Shown here one piece after another: positions 8,400 through 16,503 of a stretch of DNA of 38,777 nucleotides. The stretch covers positions 1-38,777 of the forward strand of contig NZ_FNRE01000021.1 of assembly GCF_900107705.1 (NCBI RefSeq), in the 5' to 3' direction. Source of the DNA: Prevotella sp. tc2-28 (GTDB lineage Bacteria > Bacteroidota > Bacteroidia > Bacteroidales > Bacteroidaceae). Numbering within the stretch: the stretch's first letter is position 1; each line of letters opens with the position of its first letter. The notes under the pieces were generated by a model that saw only the letters and a program-made list of their open reading frames with translations, ran no database searches and was not told the DNA's origin. The translations under genes were made by a program, and so were the position numbers.

Positions 8400-10262
8400 T
8401 TAGATTCCGAGTTTAGCATTGTACGCACGGAGCGTTTCGAGCTGGTTAGACTTAACATGAATGAAGTTCTCAATACCGGCAGCCTTGAGGTCTTCCGAGC
8501 ATGCGGGAGCACCTGCTACAATGAACATGGCGCGACCGTTGAGATACTGGAATGCAGGGATGGCGTACTCAGCATATTCATCATCTGAAGAGCAGATGAC
8601 AACGATATCTGCGTTGGCTTTCAGTGCAGCGTCAACACCCTCCTCGACCGTCTTGAAGCCAAGGTTATCCATCACCTTATAGCCAGCGGCGGCAAGGAAG
8701 TTGCAAGAGAACTGAGCACGAGCCTGACGCATAGCCAGATTGCCGATGGTCAACATAAAGGCAATAGGCTGTTTCTTAGCCTTCTCCGTAGAGAGACGCA
8801 GGGTCTCGAACTCAGAAGCCAGACGCTCCTTGTTGAGTTGGGGAAGTTCACCGGCCTCATGGTCTGAGCCGCAACAAGCACAGCCAGCCACAGGCTGTTT
8901 GCCCTCACTAACCTCCGTGAAGTTGGGGAACTGGTTGGTACCCAGGATGAACTCCTTACGGGTAGCGGCAGCAGCGTGACGCTTGTCGTTAGAGGCATTG
9001 ACGGCATTAACGATGTTACCCTTTTGTACCTCCGAAAGGAAACCACCGGCCTCTTCAACGGCGAGGAACAATTTCCAGCCTTCTTGAGCAATGGCATCGG
9101 TGAGGTGCTCAATGGTATAAGAACCACCTGCCACATCGACAAGTTTGTCGAAATGAGCCTCTTCCTTCAGCAACAGTTGCTGGTTGCGGGCAATACGCTC
9201 AGCAAACTCGGTAGGCTTTTCATAAGGTTTGTCAAATGGAGTCACCACGATAGAGTCGACGTTAGCCAAAGCAGCCGACATAGTCTCTGTCTGCGAACGC
9301 AGTAGGTTAACATAGCTATCGAACAGTGTTTGGTTATATTCTGAAGTGACAGCGCAAACATGCATCTGCGAACAGGTGCAGTTCAATGCTTCGTCACCTA
9401 CGAACTGGCGGACTATCTGGGCCCACAGCATACGGGCGGCACGGAACTTGGCAATCTCCATGAAGTAGTTCTCGGAAACACCCATATTGAACTTGATGCG
9501 TTTGGCTGCCTCGCAAGCACTAACACCTGCCTCAGTGAGCACATTCAGGTACTCTGCGCCCCAAGCCAGCGCATAGCCCAACTCTTGATAGATATATGCA
9601 CCAGCATTATTCAGCGCCACACTGTTGACATTGACGCAACGATAGCCTGGCAATTCTTTCAGTGCATCAATGAGAGGCTTAGCAAATTGAAGCACAGGTG
9701 ATACATCCTTACCTTTGCACATCATCTTGCTGATGGGATCGAAGTTGATGCTTCCCTTCAATTCTGCCAAAGGATAACCCTTCTGCTTGAAATAAGTCAC
9801 CAAAATCTCAGCCAGTTCAACACAATGACGCTGACAGGTTTTAAAGTTCAGCTCCACATATTGAGGCATGATGCCGTCAAGCAGTGTAGAGATGAAGTCC
9901 GCACTGATATCCTTGCCCGGAATCTTGAAACCGAGCGAGTCGACACCCTTGTTCAGGATGTCCAGCGCTTTTGCATTAGCAGCCTTGGCATCGTCAACCA
10001 CGATGTCCTGACGTACATACCACAAGTTGTTGTCTTTCTTGTTTCCACGCACATAAGGGAATTCGCCTGGCAGTGAGTCCACAGCCTTAAGATCCTTCAG
10101 GTCTTCACGGCGATAGAAGGGCTGCACGTTGAACCCTTCGTTTGTTCTCCATACGAGTCGCTTCTGGAAGTCGGCCCCTTTCAGGTCTACTTCAATTTTG
10201 TCCAACCACTCCTGAGTGGTAGGCGCCTGGAACTCGCTGAAGAGTTTTTCTTTGTTTGCCAT
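8400..10262 (-). CDS. mutA: Methylmalonyl-CoA mutase small (beta) subunit
   Basis: The 620-residue partner of MutB forms the heterodimer but does not bind cobalamin productively. Family blocks include the N-terminal [20 protein letters not shown] with [13 protein letters not shown], the barrel region [21 protein letters not shown], and a C-terminal Rossmann-like domain ([20 protein letters not shown]). The cobalamin DxHxxG histidine motif of MutB is absent there, as expected for the small subunit. It is the first gene of a two-gene operon with a TACCTTTG -7 box at 10317-10324 and an AT-rich leader of about 50 bases. I see no cobalamin riboswitch, and the leader is too short to hold one. Confidence 0.96.
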   Translation of the reverse strand: MANKEKLFSEFQAPTTQEWLDKIEVDLKGADFQKRLVWRTNEGFNVQPFYRREDLKDLKAVDSLPGEFPYVRGNKKDNNLWYVRQDIVVDDAKAANAKALDILNKGVDSLGFKIPGKDISADFISTLLDGIMPQYVELNFKTCQRHCVELAEILVTYFKQKGYPLAELKGSINFDPISKMMCKGKDVSPVLQFAKPLIDALKELPGYRCVNVNSVALNNAGAYIYQELGYALAWGAEYLNVLTEAGVSACEAAKRIKFNMGVSENYFMEIAKFRAARMLWAQIVRQFVGDEALNCTCSQMHVCAVTSEYNQTLFDSYVNLLRSQTETMSAALANVDSIVVTPFDKPYEKPTEFAERIARNQQLLLKEEAHFDKLVDVAGGSYTIEHLTDAIAQEGWKLFLAVEEAGGFLSEVQKGNIVNAVNASNDKRHAAAATRKEFILGTNQFPNFTEVSEGKQPVAGCACCGSDHEAGELPQLNKERLASEFETLRLSTEKAKKQPIAFMLTIGNLAMRQARAQFSCNFLAAAGYKVMDNLGFKTVEEGVDAALKANADIVVICSSDDEYAEYAIPAFQYLNGRAMFIVAGAPACSEDLKAAGIENFIHVKSNQLETLRAYNAKLGI

Positions 10263-10316
10263 AAATTAATGTATTAATTATATAAGTGTTTTAAGCTTTA
10301 ATGAAATTTCATTCCG

Positions 10317-10324
10317 CAAAGGTA
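10317..10324 (-). promoter_or_regulatory. -7 box of mutAB operon
   Basis: TACCTTTG on the minus strand matches TAnnTTTG. A clear TTTG -33 element is not visible at the expected distance. Confidence 0.55.
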
Positions 10325-10417
10325 ACAAATAATTCTGAAATGACGAAGATTTTAATAAATATTTGATATTTATGAAAAAATGTATCACAAAAAAGTGATT
10401 GTTGCGACCTTTTTTTG

Positions 10418-10425
10418 TAACTTTG
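10418..10425 (+). promoter_or_regulatory. -7 box of the AspT/YbjL-type transporter gene
   Basis: TAACTTTG followed by GCAGCC is a consensus -7 element. It lies inside an upstream in-frame extension of the transporter frame, so it argues that translation starts at 10450 and not at 10399. Confidence 0.65.
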
Positions 10426-10449
10426 CAGCCAATTTCAACAAGATATGTT

Positions 10450-12141
10450 ATGGAATCTATTCAATGGTTAAAAGATTTGTTTACCACGACTGACTCAGTG
10501 GCACATATCGCATTACTCTACGCCATTGTCATTGCGGCGGGCGTGTATTTGGGAAAAATCAAAATCGGAGGAATCTCCCTAGGAGTCACTTTTGTACTAT
10601 TCGCAGGCATCGTTGCCGGGCATCTAGGCTTCACCGCCCCCGCCCCTATCCTAACCTTCATTCAGGACTTCGGACTCATTTTGTTCGTCTTCATGATTGG
10701 TATGCAGGTGGGACCTGGTTTCTTTGAAAGTTTCGGAACAGCAGGTCTAAAACTGAACGGACTGGCTGCTACAGGCATCCTGCTCAACATCCTCGTGATG
10801 TTCGCCTGCTATTTTATCTTCTTCGACACCAGTAACATCACCAATCTTCCCATGATGGTTGGTACACTCTATGGTGCCGTGACAAACACTCCTGGACTTG
10901 GTGCTGCCAACGAAGCCTTAGGATCTGTCTTCGGCAGTAACGCACCTCAGATTGCATCGGCATACGCCTGTGCCTATCCGCTCGGTGTACTGGGCATCAT
11001 CGGTGCCACTATATTAATAAGGTATATTTGTAACATCAAGTTGGAAAAGGAGGAGGATAACCTTAATGCGCAGGAAGGTGTCAAGGCTAACCAAAAACCT
11101 TATAAGATGCACCTGGAGGTGACCAACAAATACCTCGAAGGCAAGACTCTACTGCAGGTTCACGACTTTCTCAACCGCGATTTCGTGGTTTCTCGCATCG
11201 TACATGACGGTGAGTTGTCAATACCTACCAGCAAGACCGTGTTCCACATTGGCGACCAGATGCTTATCGTCTGCGCAGAAGCAGACCACGAAGCTATCAT
11301 GGCTTTCATCGGCCCTAAGCTCGATATCGATTTCGAACAGTCTGATCAGCCGCTGGTTTCCAAACGTATTCTGATTACCAACCCGAAAATCAACGGAAAA
11401 TCATTGGCCTCAATGCACTTTTCCAGCATGCATGGTGTGAACGTCACCCGCGTCACCCGTCAAGGCATGGACATCTTTGCATCCGCCTCACTGCCTCTGC
11501 AGGTAGGCGACCGCATTATGGTGGTTGGTCCCGAGGACGCCGTCGACCGTGTAGCCAACACGATGGGAAACTCTATCCGTCGTCTTGACACGCCCAACAT
11601 CGCCACTATCTTTGTCGGCATCATTATCGGTATTATCTTCGGCTCACTGCCCATCGCCATTCCCGGCATGCCTGTACCTATGAAACTGGGTATCGCCGGC
11701 GGACCGCTTATTATCGCCATCCTCATCGGACGCTATGGTTACAAGATACACCTCGTCACCTACACCACGACATCTGCCAATATGATGCTACGCGAAATTG
11801 GCTTGGTATTATTCCTGGCTTCCGTAGGAATTAAGGCGGGTGCAAACTTCTTCGAAACCGTGGTCGAAGGCGACGGACTACTCTACGTGCTGACTGGTTT
11901 CCTCATTACCATCATACCCATCCTGATTGTCGGACCTATTGCCCGTCTGAAATTCAAGTTCAACTATTTCACGATTATGGGTATGATTGCAGGTACCTAT
12001 ACCGATCCCCCTGCACTGGCCTATGCCAATAGTGTATGCTCTAAAGAGGCTCCTGCAGTAGGCTATTCGACGGTCTATCCGCTCTCCATGTTCCTCCGCA
12101 TCTTTACTGCTCAGATTGTAGTATTGTTCTTCTGCGGTTGA
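10450..12141 (+). CDS. AspT/YidE/YbjL-type putative transporter with two RCK_C domains
   Basis: A membrane protein of 563 residues with the mirror-image layout of the aspartate:alanine exchanger family. A hydrophobic N-terminal half (residues about 15-200) has [12 protein letters not shown] and a [20 protein letters not shown] motif. Two central TrkA-C/RCK_C-like domains follow (about 215-380, each with a G.ri.V.R.G pattern and a D-rich turn). The C-terminal half repeats the motif as [20 protein letters not shown] and [13 protein letters not shown]. Substrates of characterised relatives are small acids; the substrate here cannot be told. The start at 10450 is chosen because the -7 box lies upstream of it. 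The gene is monocistronic, with a terminator right after. Confidence 0.88.
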   Translation: MESIQWLKDLFTTTDSVAHIALLYAIVIAAGVYLGKIKIGGISLGVTFVLFAGIVAGHLGFTAPAPILTFIQDFGLILFVFMIGMQVGPGFFESFGTAGLKLNGLAATGILLNILVMFACYFIFFDTSNITNLPMMVGTLYGAVTNTPGLGAANEALGSVFGSNAPQIASAYACAYPLGVLGIIGATILIRYICNIKLEKEEDNLNAQEGVKANQKPYKMHLEVTNKYLEGKTLLQVHDFLNRDFVVSRIVHDGELSIPTSKTVFHIGDQMLIVCAEADHEAIMAFIGPKLDIDFEQSDQPLVSKRILITNPKINGKSLASMHFSSMHGVNVTRVTRQGMDIFASASLPLQVGDRIMVVGPEDAVDRVANTMGNSIRRLDTPNIATIFVGIIIGIIFGSLPIAIPGMPVPMKLGIAGGPLIIAILIGRYGYKIHLVTYTTTSANMMLREIGLVLFLASVGIKAGANFFETVVEGDGLLYVLTGFLITIIPILIVGPIARLKFKFNYFTIMGMIAGTYTDPPALAYANSVCSKEAPAVGYSTVYPLSMFLRIFTAQIVVLFFCG

Positions 12142-12173
12142 TAGACTGATTACGGTATCACATCATACAAAAG

Positions 12174-12208
12174 AGGCTGACTCTCAATGCTGAGTCAGCC
12201 TTTTTTTT
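12174..12208 (+). terminator. Intrinsic terminator after the transporter gene
   Basis: AGGCTGACTC (12174-12183) pairs perfectly with GAGTCAGCCT (12192-12201) around an eight-base loop and is followed by a run of eight T. Confidence 0.92.
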
Positions 12209-12262
12209 CACGCTTTCTCGGAGAATTTCCAAATATAACTCGAAAATAACTGCACAAAAACG

Positions 12263-12293
12263 CTTGCTTTGTGCGAATATTTTTGTAATTTTG
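12263..12293 (+). promoter_or_regulatory. Promoter of the Na+-pump decarboxylase operon
   Basis: CTTG (12263-12266), a 19-base spacer and TAATTTTG (12286-12293) form a good Bacteroidota promoter. It shows that the operon begins with the OadG fusion gene and does not read in from a carboxyltransferase gene upstream. Confidence 0.65.
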
Positions 12294-12346
12294 CAGCCGA
12301 CAATACAAAAGAAAAGAGAAACTATATAATAATACCTATTTATATA

Positions 12347-13384
12347 ATGGAAATTAAGAAAATCTTGTTAGGTTCGCTCATCGTCCTAACCTCACAGGCA
12401 ATGATGGCCCAAATGGATGCCAGCATTAAGTTGAACGAGGTGATGACACGGAATGAGTCGAGCCTAATTGATGAATACGGAGCAAGGAACGCCTGGGTGG
12501 AGATTGCCAACATATCACACTCGACGTACAATATCCGTGGCATGTATCTGACCACAGACCGCTCCGTGCTCGACAAGAAAATGAGTGTACCTGAGCGTGT
12601 CAGTCGTATGAGCAAAATTCCCAATGGCGACATACGCACCAACCTCTCAGGCCGCCAGTTGATTGTTCTGCAACTCGGCAGTAGTCCTGCACAAGGTTCG
12701 CTACACCTATCTGTTAAGGTCAATGCGACTGAACCGACATGGATTGCCCTATATAACGGCAATGCCACACAGTTGATTGACTCCATCACAGTGCCCGTAC
12801 TGAATCCTAATCAGTCTTACGCCCGCATTTCCAACAATGGAACGGCTGCAGATTGGGAAACAAAGTCTGCAGACCGTGTAACACCAGGCATTTGGAACGT
12901 GACAAGCGTCAGCGAGTCAAAAGTTGAGAAGTTCAAGCGTGAAGACCCCTACGGATTCGGAATGGCACTAATGGCTATGGGTATCGTATTTTTCTGCCTG
13001 GCATTACTGTGGATTACATTCTCACTGTTCGGCCTTCTTATGCGCCATCTAGACACAGCCAAGAAGGTTGCTCAGCAACAGCCTATCAAGCCCATCACGA
13101 AGACTGTGGAGAAGACGATGGAAGTAGGACACAAGACCGGTGTCATCTTGCAAGAGGGTCTGAAAACCAAAGGTATTGACCGAGAAGTGTACATGGCCGT
13201 TATCGGTATGGCCCTGAAACAGTATGAGGATGACGTTCACGATGTAGAATCGGGTATCATCACTATTAAACCACGTGAGACAGGATGGGACGACGAGTAT
13301 ACACAGATGACCCACTTCCACGAACCCGTATTACCTACGACAAGCACGGCTCCGAGGATTCCCACCGGACCTGAGATGAGATAA
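12347..13384 (+). CDS. Lamin-tail domain / OadG-like gamma subunit of Na+-pumping decarboxylase
   Basis: A 345-residue protein. A signal-like N-terminus (MEIKKILLGSLIVLTSQAMM then AQ) is followed by a lamin-tail-like beta domain (residues about 25-170, with IKLNEVMTRNESSLIDEYG and WVEIANIS). A single transmembrane segment comes next (about 206-232, FGMALMAMGIVFFCLALLWI), then a cytosolic tail. The TM and its flanks resemble OadG, the small subunit that tethers the Na+-translocating decarboxylase. The fused extracytoplasmic domain seems typical of Bacteroidota versions. The start is set at 12347 because the -7 box lies upstream. The gene leads an operon with the biotin carrier and OadB. The role of the lamin-tail domain is unknown. 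Confidence 0.82.
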   Translation: MEIKKILLGSLIVLTSQAMMAQMDASIKLNEVMTRNESSLIDEYGARNAWVEIANISHSTYNIRGMYLTTDRSVLDKKMSVPERVSRMSKIPNGDIRTNLSGRQLIVLQLGSSPAQGSLHLSVKVNATEPTWIALYNGNATQLIDSITVPVLNPNQSYARISNNGTAADWETKSADRVTPGIWNVTSVSESKVEKFKREDPYGFGMALMAMGIVFFCLALLWITFSLFGLLMRHLDTAKKVAQQQPIKPITKTVEKTMEVGHKTGVILQEGLKTKGIDREVYMAVIGMALKQYEDDVHDVESGIITIKPRETGWDDEYTQMTHFHEPVLPTTSTAPRIPTGPEMR

Positions 13385-13439
13385 AGACAAGGGAGAGAAA
13401 TGAATTATTCAACGGTTTAAGAATTGAAATTTAGAAGTT

Positions 13440-13895
13440 ATGAACAAATATCAGTATAAAGTACAAGGTGTTGATTACGAGGTCGAAATAGAAGAGGTAG
13501 AAGGTAACATTGCAAAAGTCAATGTCAACGGTATTCCTTTTGAAGTTGAGTTACAGCAGCCCATCAATGCCGCTAAGCATCCTAATATCGCCAAGGTGAA
13601 GATTGATGCCCCCAAGCCTGTAGTAACTGCACCAGTTCAACCAGCACAGCCCCAGCCCGCACAGCCTGTTGCAGCTGGCAGCGGAAACCCCGTGAAGGCG
13701 CCTCTGCCTGGCACGATCAACGCCATCAACGTAAAAGTTGGTGACACCGTTGCTGTTGGCGACGTTGTCGTCGTACTGGAGGCCATGAAGATGCAGAACA
13801 ACATCGAGGCCGAGTATGCTGGTACCGTTACAAGCATTACCGTCAACCAGGGAGACTCCGTTATGGAAGGCGCTGTTATGATGACCATCGGGTAA
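13440..13895 (+). CDS. Biotin carboxyl carrier subunit of acyl-CoA/oxaloacetate decarboxylase
   Basis: The 151-residue protein has an N-terminal strand-rich segment (MNKYQYKVQGVDYEVEIEEV), a proline/alanine-rich hinge (about residues 60-80, PVQPAQPQPAQPV) and a C-terminal biotinyl domain. The attachment motif is EAMKMQN with Lys117 as the biotin site, flanked by PLPGTI and by VNQGDSV. It shuttles CO2 from the carboxyltransferase to the membrane decarboxylase OadB. It lies between the OadG-like and OadB genes, as in Na+-pump operons. The 46-base gap to OadB contains four AGTGAAA-type heptads. Whether it serves methylmalonyl-CoA or oxaloacetate cannot be decided without the carboxyltransferase partner. 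Confidence 0.92.
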   Translation: MNKYQYKVQGVDYEVEIEEVEGNIAKVNVNGIPFEVELQQPINAAKHPNIAKVKIDAPKPVVTAPVQPAQPQPAQPVAAGSGNPVKAPLPGTINAINVKVGDTVAVGDVVVVLEAMKMQNNIEAEYAGTVTSITVNQGDSVMEGAVMMTIG

Positions 13896-13922
13896 GTGAA
13901 AAGATAATAGTGAAAAGTGAAA
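13895..13922 (+). repeat. Heptanucleotide tandem repeat AGTGAAA
   Basis: Four consecutive 7-base units run from 13895 to 13922: AGTGAAA, AGATAAT (degenerate), AGTGAAA, AGTGAAA. They fill the start of the gap between the biotin carrier and OadB genes and begin at the last base of the stop codon. Confidence 0.7.
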
Positions 13923-13941
13923 AAATTGCTACCGCTATAAT

Positions 13942-15099
13942 ATGGGATTTACTAATTTTATCGTAGAAAACTTCAATGAGTTTCTGACCTACACGGGCTT
14001 TGCTAACGTAGCAGCAGGAAACCTCATCATGATTGCAGTGGGTGCTTTCTTCATTTGGCTTGCCATCAAGAAGGACTTTGAGCCTCTACTATTGGTACCT
14101 ATCGGATTAGGCATCATACTTGGCAACATCCCGTTCCGTGCGGACGCAGGACTGGAGATTGGCTTGTACGAAGATAATTCCGTGCTGAACATCTTCTATC
14201 AGGGCGTGCGACAGGGATGGTATCCTCCATTAATATTCCTAGGCATTGGTGCCATGACAGACTTCTCGGCCCTGCTGGCTAATCCGAAGTTGATGCTTAT
14301 CGGTGCAGCAGCCCAGTTTGGAATTTTCGGAGCATATATGTTTGCTTTGGCTCTAGGTTTCGAACCCAACCAAGCAGCAGGTATCGCCATTATTGGTGGC
14401 GCAGATGGTCCTACTGCCATTTTCCTTAGCAGTAAACTGTCACCTAATTTGATGGGTGCCATCGCCGTATGTGCCTATTCTTATATGGCATTGGTCCCCC
14501 TCATACAGCCACCTTTGATGCGACTGCTTACCACCAAGAAGGAACGTCTCATCAAGATGAAACCAGCCCGTCAGGTCAGTCAGACCGAGCGTATTTTATT
14601 CCCCATCATCGGATTACTGCTGACCACCTTCATCGTACCATCAGGACTGCCTTTGCTTGGTATGCTATTCTTCGGTAACCTGCTGAAAGAAAGCGGTAAG
14701 ACTACCCGATTGGCAAAAACAGCTGGCGCAGCACTGAACGATATCGTGGTAATGCTGTTAGGACTGACGGTTGGTTGCTCGACACAGGCCTCAGAATTCC
14801 TGACAATGAATACCATATACATCTTCGCCATCGGTGCCGGAGCTTTTATCATTGCCACGATGAGTGGTGTCTGCTTCGTAAAACTGATGAATGTGTTCTT
14901 GCCTAAAGACAAGAAACTGAACCCGCTGATTGGTAATGCAGGTGTAAGTGCTGTTCCCATGGCCGCACGAATATCGAACAATCTCGGACTAGAGTACGAC
15001 CGTCATAACTTCTTGCTTATGCACGCTATGGGTCCTAATGTGGCTGGCGTCATCGGTTCGGCAGTAGCCGCAGGTGCGCTACTTGGCTTCCTGTCATAA
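13942..15099 (+). CDS. oadB: Na+-translocating decarboxylase beta subunit
   Basis: A 385-residue polytopic membrane protein that decarboxylates carboxybiotin and pumps Na+ out. Signature motifs are intact: GGADGPTAIF with the Na+/proton-coupling aspartate (Asp155, equivalent to Asp203 of Klebsiella OadB), and the C-terminal NAGVSAVPMAARISN plus GPNVAGVIGSA. About ten hydrophobic segments are visible. The same family serves oxaloacetate, methylmalonyl-CoA and glutaconyl-CoA decarboxylases (OadB/MmdB/GcdB). The nearby mutase genes favour methylmalonyl-CoA, but this is inference. It is nine bases from the first deoxynucleoside kinase gene, so the operon probably continues. Confidence 0.93.
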   Translation: MGFTNFIVENFNEFLTYTGFANVAAGNLIMIAVGAFFIWLAIKKDFEPLLLVPIGLGIILGNIPFRADAGLEIGLYEDNSVLNIFYQGVRQGWYPPLIFLGIGAMTDFSALLANPKLMLIGAAAQFGIFGAYMFALALGFEPNQAAGIAIIGGADGPTAIFLSSKLSPNLMGAIAVCAYSYMALVPLIQPPLMRLLTTKKERLIKMKPARQVSQTERILFPIIGLLLTTFIVPSGLPLLGMLFFGNLLKESGKTTRLAKTAGAALNDIVVMLLGLTVGCSTQASEFLTMNTIYIFAIGAGAFIIATMSGVCFVKLMNVFLPKDKKLNPLIGNAGVSAVPMAARISNNLGLEYDRHNFLLMHAMGPNVAGVIGSAVAAGALLGFLS

Positions 15100-15108
15100 G
15101 AAAACACC

Positions 15109-15735
15109 ATGTATATTGCCGTCGCAGGAAATATAGGAAGTGGAAAGTCTACACTGACTCGTCTGCTAGCCCACCACTACGGATGGGAAGCCCGCTACGA
15201 GACCGTGGAAGAGAACCCGTATCTGGAAGACTACTACCGCGACATACACCGATGGTCATTCAACCTGGAAGTCTTCTTCCTGAAAGAGCGCTTCCGCGAC
15301 TTGCTTGCCATCGAGCAATCTAAGAAAACCATCATCCAGGACCGTACCATCTACGAGGGAGTGTACGTGTTCATGCAAAACAACAAGGAGATGGGAAACC
15401 TGTCAGACAGAGACTATGAGACATACATGGAACTCTTCGAGCAAATGATGTCTGTTGTGCGTCAGCCTGACTTGCTGATTTACCTGAAAGCTTCCGTCCC
15501 CCACCTGGTTGGCAACATCCAGCTGAGGGGACGTGAATACGAACAGGCCATGCAACTGGATTATCTCGAGAACCTAAATCGCCGATACGACGACTTCATC
15601 TATAACAAATATCAAGGAGACGTCATGACGGTGGAGAAGGACGGAATGGACTTTCTGAACAACACAAAGGACCTTGCCAAGATTATAGACCGCATCGACC
15701 GTCAGTTGTTCGGATTATTCCCGACAGAATATTAA
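15109..15735 (+). CDS. Deoxynucleoside kinase, first tandem copy
   Basis: A 208-residue kinase of the dNK/dGK-dAK family that phosphorylates deoxynucleosides for salvage. The P-loop AGNIGSGKST is at residues 6-15. The ENPYLEDYY motif carries the substrate-site acidic residues. DRTIYEG is the conserved (D/E)R motif, and the lid is RGREYEQAMQLDYL. It is followed 21 bases later by a paralogue with the same layout. In some bacteria such pairs form dAK/dGK heterodimers, which is possible here. It begins nine bases after oadB, suggesting read-through from the pump operon. Confidence 0.9.
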   Translation: MYIAVAGNIGSGKSTLTRLLAHHYGWEARYETVEENPYLEDYYRDIHRWSFNLEVFFLKERFRDLLAIEQSKKTIIQDRTIYEGVYVFMQNNKEMGNLSDRDYETYMELFEQMMSVVRQPDLLIYLKASVPHLVGNIQLRGREYEQAMQLDYLENLNRRYDDFIYNKYQGDVMTVEKDGMDFLNNTKDLAKIIDRIDRQLFGLFPTEY

Positions 15736-15756
15736 CATGCCTAAACAATAAATACT

Positions 15757-16386
15757 ATGCACATCGCAGTAGCTGGAAACATTGGTAGTGGGAAGACGAC
15801 ACTGACCAAACTGCTGGCTCACCGTTACGGATGGACGCCACGCTTTGAACCCGTTGACAACAACCCGTATCTTGAAGACTTCTATGCGGACATGCCACGT
15901 TGGTCGTTTAACCTGCAAGTTTATTTCCTGAACAAGCGTTTCAAAGAGGTGGTGGAAATATCAAAGTCAACGGAAACCATTATCCAGGACCGCACCATCT
16001 TTGAAGATGCCCGTATCTTCGCACCCAACCTGCACGCACAGGGAATGATGTCAGACCGCGATTTTCAGAACTACAGCGACCTATTCGACCTTATGATGTC
16101 GCTAGTAAAACTACCCGACCTCATGCTCTACATCCGTTCCAGTATCCCGACCCTTGTTGAACAGATACAGAAGCGAGGACGTGAATATGAACAAACCATG
16201 CGACTGGACTATCTGAAAGGTTTGGAACAACGCTATGAAGAATGGATTGCCACATACAAAGGACCACTCATTGTCGTAGACGGCGATCACTGCAAATTTG
16301 GCGACAATCCAGAACATCTTCAACAGGTGACGGACATGATAGATGCCAAGCTGTTCGGACTCTTCCCTATGGAGAATAATATCTAG
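15757..16386 (+). CDS. Deoxynucleoside kinase, second tandem copy
   Basis: The 209-residue paralogue of the preceding kinase has the P-loop AGNIGSGKTT, the DNNPYLEDFY substrate motif, DRTIFED and the lid RGREYEQTMRLDYL. The two proteins keep the same spacing throughout and both end in LFGLFP, pointing to an old tandem duplication. Differences around the substrate pocket (ENPYLEDYY against NNPYLEDFY, DRTIYEG against DRTIFED) suggest divided deoxynucleoside preference. A small hairpin with a T-run follows the stop. Confidence 0.9.
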   Translation: MHIAVAGNIGSGKTTLTKLLAHRYGWTPRFEPVDNNPYLEDFYADMPRWSFNLQVYFLNKRFKEVVEISKSTETIIQDRTIFEDARIFAPNLHAQGMMSDRDFQNYSDLFDLMMSLVKLPDLMLYIRSSIPTLVEQIQKRGREYEQTMRLDYLKGLEQRYEEWIATYKGPLIVVDGDHCKFGDNPEHLQQVTDMIDAKLFGLFPMENNI

Positions 16387-16389
16387 CAT

Positions 16390-16412
16390 AAAAGGGTACA
16401 AAAGCCCTTTTT
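16390..16412 (+). terminator. Probable terminator after deoxynucleoside kinases
   Basis: AAAAGGG (16390-16396) pairs with CCCTTTT (16405-16411) around an eight-base loop, followed by further T-rich sequence. The stem is short and rich in A-T pairs. Confidence 0.6.
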
Positions 16413-16457
16413 AATGTTTTTTAACTGCCAACATAAAAGGTAGTCTGATATTTTTCC

Positions 16458-16465
16458 TAATTTTG
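16458..16465 (+). promoter_or_regulatory. -7 box of ABC transporter gene
   Basis: TAATTTTG fits TAnnTTTG and lies 38 bases before the ATG at 16504. No convincing -33 element is seen. Confidence 0.55.
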
Positions 16466-16503
16466 CAAACATAAATGAAGAAAGTGTTACTCTCTGAGCG
16501 AAG

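Noticed and set aside
10263..10316. Possible cobalamin riboswitch upstream of mutAB
   Set aside because: The leader between the -7 box and the ATG is only about 50 bases and AT-rich, far too short for a B12 riboswitch.
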